Origin: Cliona cf. orientalis | Taxonomy: Eukaryota; Porifera; Demospongiae; Clionaida; Clionaidae | Length of the DNA: 64,000 bases | Assembly: GCA_963930775.1 (NCBI GenBank) | Contig: OZ005689.1 | Coordinates: forward strand, 25,480,058-25,544,057 | Direction of reading: 5' to 3' | In this document: piece by piece, positions 56,254 through 64,000 of the stretch | Position numbering within the stretch: the stretch's first letter is position 1 | Layout of the letters: every line of letters starts with the position of its first letter | Notes under the pieces: model-generated | The model's input: the letters and a program-made list of their open reading frames with translations, nothing else | Database searches by the model: none | What the model was told of the DNA's origin: nothing | Position numbers and translations under genes: made by a program

Positions 56254-57811
56254 GGATCAACTGTAAAGAATGATCGGAATGAGGAAATGAAATGGGCGTG
56301 ACATTTCCGGTCACGCGGTGACGTCATCGTCATGTGAGCGTGAGCCTACATACGTTGATGTAGTGCAAGTATCTAGATCTCTACTCACTAGTAAACAATT
56401 TGGAAGAAGACAGAATGCAGCAAACACACAGCTAGGTGAATCACAACAAAATAGCAAGTGGAATGGTTCGGACATTGTATATGAAATGAATATCTATTCA
56501 TAATATATAATTGTACTGTAAGGTATAAAAGAATTTGAAGATTGAGGACAGCACTTGAATAAGTAACAAAAATCAGGTGAATCAAATATTTTGGGTATGA
56601 TTGGGCATTGTATGTTCATTAATTGAAATCAGATAATCAGTCACCAGGTTATGGCTGAAAATTCTTTCTATACAGGGTACCACAATGCAATATCCCTGCA
56701 AAGATTATCAAAAGAATCTCTTCTGGTTGACCCGTACCTTTCCTTCCACATAAATTCATCCAGATATCCAGCTAGCATTGCCCTTGAGCATCCCTTCATC
56801 CTCTTCAGCTTCTGTTTCACACGATTCCAGTACGATTCGATGTGTTGAGTGTGTACTCCAGTGACTGGATCCACAAAATTGACTGAATGATTCACAGTCC
56901 TGTGACAACTGACATTTGTAAGTGCTCCAACACGGCGATATGCACTCCACTCATCTGACCACACTTCCGTTCCCGGTGCAAGATGTGCATTGATGATGGG
57001 AAGTAAGGTAGCTGCATCCCTCTGTGCAACTATTTCCATATACCCTAAAGCTGGTGTGTGGCTGATATCCACCATTCCAAATACCCATACTTTTGTAGCT
57101 GGTGCTCTTCCTCTGTGATACTGTATTAAAAATAAAAAAAATATTATTAATAGACATGCAAAGAACATGACATATTGTATAAACCTAAAAATGTGGGTGG
57201 GGGAGCGGGCTTGATTTACCTTCACTTTGTGGCAGAAAAGTGATTCATCAATTGACACTACTTTGCCAGTACCGCCTAAAGCAACAGGAGGATCATAGCT
57301 GACAAGTCTCCAAGAACATACATCCCTGAAGTATTGATACAACTGAATGGCACTCTTCTCTGTGATCTGTGCTTCTTTTGCTGCATCAGTCACAGGGCAG
57401 TCCCTGGACCAGAGATGCATGAGAAGGAGCCACTTCTGAAGGGAAAGACGAGATTTAGAAAAGAAGCTATCGTGTCGTATACTCCTGTAGGTATAGCACT
57501 GACTACATCTCCAGCTAAAGCCATCGCTGCACACACTGGTATCTCTTGTTTGCAGTTACATTGGAAGTGCACAACGATGGCATTGCATACTTTGGGCCAG
57601 AAGGTGCTTGTTTTGTAAGTAGGTGATCAGACCTTGCTTGGGACCGAATATATAACTGGACCGAGATCCAACAGAGACATGATGTCCACCATTCATAAAG
57701 ACCCGCCAAAAACGTGGGAACGTACGCTTACGTGACGATGACGTCACCGCGTGATCGGAGATGCCACGCCCATTTCAGTTCCTCATTCCGATCATTCTTT
57801 ACAGTTGATCC
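56254..57811 (-). mobile_element. Merlin (IS1016-like) DNA transposon, complete by structure
   Basis: Terminal inverted repeats of about 87-90 bp start GGATCAACTGTAAAGAATGA at 56254 and, inverted, at 57811. Perfect 8-bp target duplications ATATTATG lie at 56246-56253 and 57812-57819. An 8-bp duplication plus an ISXO2/IS1016-type transposase is the Merlin signature. Both terminal repeats contain the CRE-like octamer TGACGTCA. The single transposase gene (56668-57696, minus) occupies most of the interior. Confidence 0.9.
56668..57696 (-). pseudogene. Merlin transposase with one intron and one stop
   Basis: ATG at 57696 (MNGGHHVSVGSR). A zinc ribbon CHRC then WRCSQC precedes FSKSRLSLQKWLLLMHLWS. 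The catalytic triad is visible: D in VSIDESLF, D in VWSDEWSAYR and E in HIESYWNRVKQKLKRMKG. A 99-bp GT-AG intron (57121-57219) splits HKVK from YHRGRAPATKVWVFGMVD; it is a multiple of three and contains no stop. The reading stays open from about 57534 to 56668. One in-frame TAA lies after CHRCALPM (near 57560), so this copy is inactive unless the stop is bypassed or is an error. Length and order otherwise match ISXO2-like Merlin proteins. TIRs flank it closely. Confidence 0.85.
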
Positions 57812-57951
57812 ATATTATGTAGGAAGGGCGTTACCCGTGTTACTCGTCCGTGTGTATGAGCTTGCCAGTGTGCTCTCCTACAGAAAGCGGCTTTGTAATG
57901 ATACAGCAGAGAGTAAATACATTTACAGCAATTTTGAAAATAAATACATGG

Positions 57952-59406
57952 TTATTGTTCATGCCATAGACGAAAGCAATCACTTCCGTCATCTCGACCG
58001 GTGAGGCAAAGTTGTGGATGACCCTCACAGGCTGTGCAGATCCACACTGATTCCTTGCGACGTGGAGGAGAGCGGACGTCCCGGCAGTAAACACAGCGCT
58101 TGCTCTTGGAATGCGAAGGTAAGTGGGGTGTGGGTCGGGAACGCTTTTGGGGTCTACCTGGCCTTTTGCGGCTCATATAGTCCCCGATAAGCTGTTTGGC
58201 CAGCATCATTCTAAAGGACTTATGGTCCATTGCAGCGGTCGTAACATCGTACGAGCGAAAAATGTACGAGTTGGTGATGGCCACATCAAACAAGAAACAA
58301 AAAATGTACTTGTAGTTTTTTCTGTTTTTTAGGCGCACATGGTATGAACCTCTCAACTGGTCTCCGAGGTCGACACCCCCCATGTACTTATTGTACAGAG
58401 CCACGCACAGAGGACACTGTACATCTAGCTGTGTACCGTCTTTCTGTCGTCTGGTGACAGTCATGTGGTCTGCGGGATCGGCAAGTGTCGAAGCGATATT
58501 GACCACCTTCTTATCTTTCCACGCTGTGGCTACTAAGTTACCGCACTGACGAAAGGCAGACTCGCCACGACTGGACTTCTTGACCTCCTCACTAATTTCC
58601 GCCGGGTACTGCTTTCTGTTTGTACGAATGGTACCACAGGTGTATGTACCTTTGTTGAGGAGCGTAGATAGGAGATTCACCGAAGTGAAATAGTTATCGA
58701 GGAATAACTGGTGGTGACGTCCCATGATCGAGTCAGACAACGAGAGAACAACTTTCTCACCAAGTGCTACTTCTCTACCATATCTGTCGCTCCAGTGTAC
58801 ACATCAGTCACACATGTACCCATTGGTTGCATCGGACATGGCCCACACTTTGAAGCCGCGCTTCACTGGTTTGAGGGGTAAGCATTGACGAACAACCCTT
58901 GAATGGTATCATCGCCTCATCAATACTGACCTCACAGTGTGGGTAGTATACGGACTTGAACTTGTCCTTGAGGTGGTTGATGACTGGATCCACCTTTTGC
59001 AGCCGGGAGTAACCTTCCTCTCCTCTAGACGGGAGCGAGTCATTGTCAGTGAAGTGGAGATAACAGTGATCTACTCGAACCTGTCTCGAGAAATTCGGTC
59101 GGCAATGGGTGCGTAATGGAGGTACTCGTTCGTAGACCAGTAATCACAAATCTCTGGTAGGTTGTTGATCATAAACCCCATGTAAGCTTGGATTTCTGCA
59201 GCGTCGGTTGACCACTCCTTGTCGGTACCTTGAAGGGTCTGTTCGGCATACCTATTAGTTTCCTTGACAATCAGGTCTACAAGGGTGTCATCAAAAAATA
59301 GTGAGAACAAACCAAGGGGGTCACTGGGTAGTGGTACTTGGGGACCAGCTGGCTCGCTACACGGGGTCACCACTACAGCGCTTGCATTCTTTGACCACTC
59401 TACAAT
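57952..59406 (-). pseudogene. piggyBac (PGBD4-like) transposase, degraded
   Basis: After a ttgtag acceptor near 59403: PSDPLGLFSLFFDDTLVDLI, VKETNRYAEQTL, EIQAYMGFMI, then HCYLHFTDNDSL, PHCEVSIDEAMIPFKG (first catalytic D), HHQLFLDNYFTSVNLLSTLL (second D), YNKYMGGVDLGDQLRGSYHV (third D region), NYKYIFCFLFDVAITNSYI, KQLIGDYMSRKRPGRPQ and a C-terminal zinc-binding tail CVYCRDVRS, WICTACEGHPQLC to a stop at 57952. This is the DDE_Tnp_1_7 layout with a RING-like C-terminal finger. Frame changes near 59067, 58885, 58810 and 58770 disable it. TTAA-flanked ends were not found. Confidence 0.85.
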
Positions 59407-59489
59407 AAAATATATTTTGTAATAACCTCACTGTCATGACAGTTCTTACTAATTATTGCAAGTGCCAACGAAACATTATGAGACGGTGA

Positions 59490-59975
59490 CTGTGACCCAT
59501 CACTCTGGCTGTTGTCAGGAGCTATACATTATGTAAGTTGAAGAGTATTGTAAGTGCACATTCTGTATGTGTCTATAATTTATTTTGTTTTGCTACATAC
59601 CAACTCTCACATACCCACTATACACACACACACTGATGGGATCCATCACTCCAGCTGTCGTCAGGAGCTATGACTGTCACAGTATCATTCAATAGTAAGT
59701 TCATGTACCATTTGTATCGTGCATGCATGTCTAATTACGTGTGCATGTGTATATACTTGAATTATCTCTCTCTTGCATGCATGCACACACACTGACAGGA
59801 TCCATCATTCCAGCTGTCGTCAGGGGCTATGACCATCATAGTGTATTTGAATAGTAAGTGCATGTACCATGTGTATGTGCATGTCCAATTATGTACCTGA
59901 ATTCTCTCTCTCTCCCACACACACACACACACACACAAACACACTGGGTGATTGTTGTTAGGAGCTATGACGAAT
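59490..59975 (-). repeat. Four tandem copies of a small acidic exon upstream of the piggyBac gene
   Basis: The word catcactccagctgtcgtca plus ggagctatgac recurs at about 59500, 59644, 59803 and 59947, spaced 144-159 bp, separated by gtaagt-like and CA-rich sequence. On the minus strand the best copies read VIAPDDSWSDGS and VIAPDDSWNDGS. Each looks like an acidic mini-exon just 5' of the transposase exon, probably an N-terminal region multiplied by tandem duplication. Confidence 0.6.
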
Positions 59976-59979
59976 AGTA

Positions 59980-60360
59980 CCGTAGAATCCCGCGATTACG
60001 CCCCCCCCTCGCGCATAAGCTCCCCCTGCATTTTTAGCTCAAGTTCCTGCATAGGTAGTTTTGTCTCGTGTATAAGCCCCCCTCCCTGACTGTAAAATGG
60101 AGACCATAAGTCAATAAAAACAGTAGCTACAGCTAGCAAACTAGCTATTTGCGTCATATCATGCCTTACTTTGTCGTTTTTCTCGAGTTTTGCCCACCAA
60201 ACAGCCAGAGAAAGTACAGACATCGCGCGCCCACGTGGCATTCGACGGTCGGTAATGGTTGTCACACGGGAATGTAAGGATCCCGCGTATAAGCCCCCTC
60301 CCCACTTTTGCCCAATCCTAGCATGCACAAAGGGGGGGGCGTAATCGCGGGATTCTACGG
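59980..60360. mobile_element. 381-bp MITE, TA-flanked CCGT ends, TAAGCCCCC subterminal words
   Basis: The left end CCGTAGAATCCCGCGATTAC is mirrored by gtaatcgcgggattctacgg on the right, with TA on both sides (59978-59979, 60361-60362). Inside, words such as cgcataagctcccc, gtgtataagccccc and gcgtataagccccc repeat. Confidence 0.9.
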
Positions 60361-60364
60361 TACA

Positions 60365-61070
60365 TGTAAGTACACGTACCATATTATGTATCGGATTCTG
60401 TATGTATATACATGACATCACTGTATTTGAACTCCTCTCTCACATTTGTATGCACACACACACTAGGCTACTAATTGTGCACACGGGGTATGTGCTCTAC
60501 AGAGCTCTCATTCTCTCTTTCTCGAAAACTGGCAGTCATGTTGATGTGCTCATTGTAACATGGTGCTTGTAGTCACACTGTCTAGGTGTAAGGGTCAAGG
60601 AAGCTCATACTAGTGTCAGCTGCTATTATATTTAGGCCGCTATCTTTACATCAATATGTATGTGCATTGTACACATTTAGCTTCCTCCATAAACCGAGGC
60701 AGTGTGGCCCGGGCTCTTTATATCGTGTGTGTTTATGTCGAGCTCCTCCAGTTGCAGCATGATTGAGCCGTCCATGATGGACCACTTGTTGCTCCTGTCA
60801 GTGGAGATATATGGCATGTACTGATACAGACTTGTGGTTTTCTGTGGCGGTTTTGTGTTAGTGAATGGTCTGTATTGTGCTATATCTTTCCTCTCTTCTT
60901 AGAGTTCAGTCGGGACGAATGTGAAGGCTTGTTGTGTATGTATGTATGTAATGGCTGATTCTTGGCTGGTCAGCTTTGGATGATTTCACTAAAGAATGTT
61001 TGCTATGAGTACACATCTGACTTGTAATCAGAGTAGGGTGGGAAGATATTTAATTTGTGTGCTTACAGTT
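60365..61070. other. No gene seen
   Basis: Mixed-composition sequence with tctctctc and acacacac stretches; no supported exon, RNA gene or terminal repeat. Confidence 0.45.
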
Positions 61071-61333
61071 CAATCCAGAAATCAGCCATTCCTTCTTTCT
61101 CTCCCTTGAATTTGAGCCGGGGCATTATGTAGTAGACATAATACCTCGAGGGTCACCTGTGCATCTGCCTCCGCGTGGCGTGACCTGGGATAGGAGTTAC
61201 ATGTGCAAATATCATCCCTTCACTATAGTTTGTGGTTCTGTTGTACATGTAATTCTGAAGCCAAAGGATGCACACCATTGCTGTCTCTTTGAGGGAGAGA
61301 GAAATATATTTTTTGTTCATGGGGAGCTTTTAG
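61071..61333 (+). other. Orphan exon with good splice borders, unrecognised
   Basis: A 263-bp open stretch bounded by a cttacag acceptor and a gtaagg donor. It reads FNPEISHSFFLSLEFEPGHY, VVDIIPRGSPVHLPPRGVTW, DRSYMCKYHPFTIVCGSVVH and KDAHHCCLFEGERNIFFVHG. Splice sites, composition and length suggest a genuine exon. No family recognised and no partner exon connected. Confidence 0.45.
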
Positions 61334-62620
61334 GTAAGGCTTTGCAAAGAGTGTTGACAGCCCTCTCTCTGTTTCCGTGTCCCTCCCCATTGACAGATGT
61401 ATGTTGTTGAATTCTTACCCTAACGTCTTTTATGTGCCCCAATCTTCATAGCTGACATACATGACATTGTACTTAGATGTAAATGTTATCCCCAGTAGCA
61501 ATTTATTTTCTATGATTGTGAGGGAATTGCATGTATGGTGTACAATCTATGATTATGTATGATGTAACCTATGGTATAAGTACGTCCTGAGTCCCAATCA
61601 ACAAAATTCAGCTCTTGCTATGACGAAATTATGATGAAACCTGTGATGTATTTTGGTGCCCAGAATTCGAACCTACATGTAGCGTATAAGAAGATCATGG
61701 ACTATCAATGATGCATGTATATGGCAATTTTCTCAGTTCGCTTTCTTTGGTGAGCTCGCACTAGGGGGGATTTCCCGATTCAGTCTAGCATATGGCACAT
61801 GGAGGTCACGTCCAGGTCAACTGGCTCAAGCCACACACCCCAATATACGCGTATATGGAGCATGCACTGTTTGTTGAGGTGTCCTAGTTTGAATTTATGG
61901 CGGCGTACAGTAGCGCGGTGTAATACTTTTCATTAGGAACAAGGGATGTAGTGGTATATCCCCAGTATAGATTTACTATTCTGGTTATGAGGTAATTATG
62001 GTGTAATTATGAGGTAATCTCTTCGGTAATCTACATGTATGAGGCAATTATGAGAAAACTCAGGGCCTCTATGGAGCCTAGCCTTTCTGAGACTTAAAAG
62101 ATCAATAAGTAAGTATATAGAGCATCTAACGAATGTATCGAGCGAATATCTTGCAAGCAGACTCCATCTCTGCGCATCGATATGGACAGTGTACCCACAA
62201 TATTGACAACTTCTTACCACATGCACCACTATAACTATGCAGCTACTAAGGATATGGTGAAGTGTTTCATATGTACTACTATTAATTTTATGACAGAGTG
62301 TATCTTGGAACAGCAAGGCAGTTCAACAGAGTGCTCTTATCCCCTTCAATTACAAATCATCCTTCAAGTAGTCACACAACAGCTGCTCCTAGTCACAGGT
62401 ACGTGGAGAGAGGGTACGTAATGTGTGTAGGTTAACTGTGGCCACCACAGTAGACTGCATATAGGTATGTAGGCCCGTGGAATGTCTTGCTTATCTGTGT
62501 AATTGAACAAGAAAGTAGAAGTAATAATTATATTGGAGTATAGCTACTGCTGTGAGCAATGATTATGAGTTTTTACTTGATTGTGTAGATATAGGATCCA
62601 CCTTGTCACCCTATACAGGG
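61334..62620. other. No confident gene
   Basis: AT-rich sequence. The plus-strand open frame 62182-62421 (TSYHMHHYNYAATKDMVKCF) is unrecognised. gaggtaatta words repeat near 61985-62050. Confidence 0.4.
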
Positions 62621-62624
62621 TTGC

Positions 62625-62680
62625 ATACAGGGGGGGGGGGCGCACTGGGATCCCCCCCCCCCCCCCCCCCCCCCCAGAAT
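62625..62680. repeat. Poly-G/poly-C pair, second copy
   Basis: caggggggggggcgcactgggatc followed by about 25 C; shares the ctgggatc plus C-run core with 1690-1720. Confidence 0.7.
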
Positions 62681-63443
62681 TCCATAATAATATATATGTA
62701 ATATATACAGCACAAATAAGATGATGACATACACAAGCAAAAAGAAATTATTTGTTATCACAGCATTATTGTGTGATTTATTTACTAGTATATACGCATG
62801 GCAGCGGCGCATATACATTCGTAAGTACAAAATTGACTGGATTGTTTGAATGTGCGGCAGAATTAAGGAAATGCAGTCAGTACCATATTATGTGGTGGGT
62901 AATTTGTGGAAATTCGAGAGGGCCCTCAGAATTTATTTTTATTCATGACGGCAACCCAATCTAGAGGCGTTGCGCTACACAAATGATATGTAATCTCAAT
63001 GCACATGGTGAATTTCGCTCACGATTTTCAAGCCACACCTGCAAATAGACATGGACAAATAGCATGAGATAGAAGAATATTGGTGTACACAACTAGCTGG
63101 AGGACAGTGGCTACTCTTGCTTGCTAATACTGGCCATGCTGCTGTGTTTTTGATCATGCCCATCATCGTGGGTAGAATTTTCATGACTGCCAAGTCAACC
63201 AAAAAAATGATTACATATACCCACCATGCTGTATTCATCTTCTCTCTCTGTCTCCAAAACTGACAATGCTCGTTATAGATACTATGATCCTTGTAAGAAT
63301 TAATTGGTAATGGTCTCAGCTGCTATTACGTAGGTTTCAGATCATCTTTTACATGCATCTTAGTAAGTTTTAGCAGCTACACCTCTTTATCATGCAGACA
63401 GGCTGATAATCTTAGAGAAGTATTGGTCTGTTTTGTAGCCTTT
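62681..63443. other. No gene seen
   Basis: AT-rich sequence; open frames short and unrecognised. Confidence 0.45.
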
Positions 63444-63728
63444 CAGTGGCGTAGGAAGCGGGGTGGCCAGGGCGGCCATGGCCGCCCCGCTTTTTGGCGG
63501 ATCGAGGCCACACCCACCAATTTATTGCATGCGACTGAGCATGCTCATAGCCTCATTCAATAATCTAGCTAACTAGACCGACGACCTTTTCCTACTCTCT
63601 ACTGCAATAGTTTACACTGTACCACCACCCATTGGATTGGAGTGTCTCCACTTAATCTAATTATAATTGGCTCCACCTATTGACACACCCACTGCCTACC
63701 CACATTCAAAATGCTTCCTACGCCCCTG
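63444..63728. mobile_element. 285-bp MITE of the GGCGTAGG family
   Basis: Ends CAGTGGCGTAGGAAG and CTTCCTACGCCCCTG, flanked by the 5-bp duplication CCTTT. No long G run in this copy, but a ggggtggccagggcggcc block lies inside the left end. The last ~270 bp of the window after it hold nothing I can name. Confidence 0.85.
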
Positions 63729-64000
63729 CCTTTACCTTGTGCTGTAATCTAACCAAACTGAGCATAAATGGAGTGCTCCATTGTTATGACGCAGCAAAAC
63801 ACCTCTGACACTTGTACTCTTGCTACATGTAATTTGGTGAAGCATCCAGCAGAGCTTAGACATGTGTAGTCTTGAACAGGTGACTAATGCATGCATGGGG
63901 TTGTGAATAGCAAGGGCGAGGGAGATTCCTTTGGACCAGGAACTTCAAGGCATACATGTATAATCAGCAGCCTTTGTGCTGCACTAGATCCTTCCATGAA

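Noticed and set aside
1-64000. tRNA or rRNA genes
   Set aside because: I looked for tRNA A/B boxes with cloverleaf pairing and for conserved rRNA cores by eye and found none convincing; a covariance-model scan would settle it.

Overview
The window is a gene-poor, transposon-dense stretch of an AT-rich eukaryotic genome. Coding pieces are broken by GT-AG introns. The recognisable families (a G2E3-like HECT ligase, DUF6589, DUF7869, an EnSpm-like Tnp2 transposase, a hAT, Merlin, piggyBac, a CR1/L2-like LINE, a Ty3/gypsy element and a DIRS element) together point to an early-branching metazoan. A demosponge is my best guess, by inference only. Almost every coding region carries stops or frame changes. 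Many frame changes fall in homopolymers, so true decay and long-read indel errors cannot be fully separated here.

Layout. 1-1.0 kb: an integrase-core gene remnant with a 151-bp tandem duplication. 1.2-7.7 kb (minus): the best host-type gene, a multi-exon G2E3-like HECT ubiquitin ligase, degraded. Its 2.4-kb intron holds a 2-kb inverted-repeat element. 8.0-9.3 kb: a 250-bp MITE and a C-rich tandem repeat. 9.6-10.8 kb: a gypsy-type pol fossil. 11.1-13 kb (minus): a DUF7869 gene, followed by a ~505-bp tandem array carrying a MITE. 15-17.9 kb (minus): a DIRS-like fossil. 17.9-19.2 kb: a MITE inside a MITE. 19.8-25.7 kb: a divergent gene pair, companion gene (minus) and EnSpm-like transposase (plus), with two MITEs in its introns. 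27.1-28.7 kb: hAT-like transposase. 29.8-30.6 kb: two MITEs. 31.9-34.1 kb (minus): a LINE with an internal inverted block and a nested MITE. 34.2-36.3 kb: second copy of the intronic repeat plus a foldback MITE. 38.3-39.9 kb (minus): a DDE-like transposase gene joined to an OTU-like segment. 40.0-44.25 kb: a nearly whole gypsy-type LTR element. 45.5-47.3 kb: DUF6589 gene. 48.5-49 kb: MULE-like fragment. 49.1-51.4 kb: second DUF7869 copy. 52-56 kb: two more MITEs and unrecognised exons. 56.25-57.81 kb: a Merlin element delimited by an 8-bp target duplication. 57.95-59.98 kb (minus): piggyBac transposase preceded by a tandemly repeated small exon. 60-64 kb: two more MITEs, one orphan exon and low-complexity DNA.

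No operon-like or defence-like cassette is present. The most informative signals are about transposon biology. One MITE family keeps an exon-like ORF with a splice donor. One MITE copy is a foldback with a filler copied from a nearby locus. Several MITEs share TA-flanked CCGT termini. Another family carries long G runs and GGCGTAGG termini. A GCGCATGCGC plus CCACACC promoter-like module recurs in unrelated elements.
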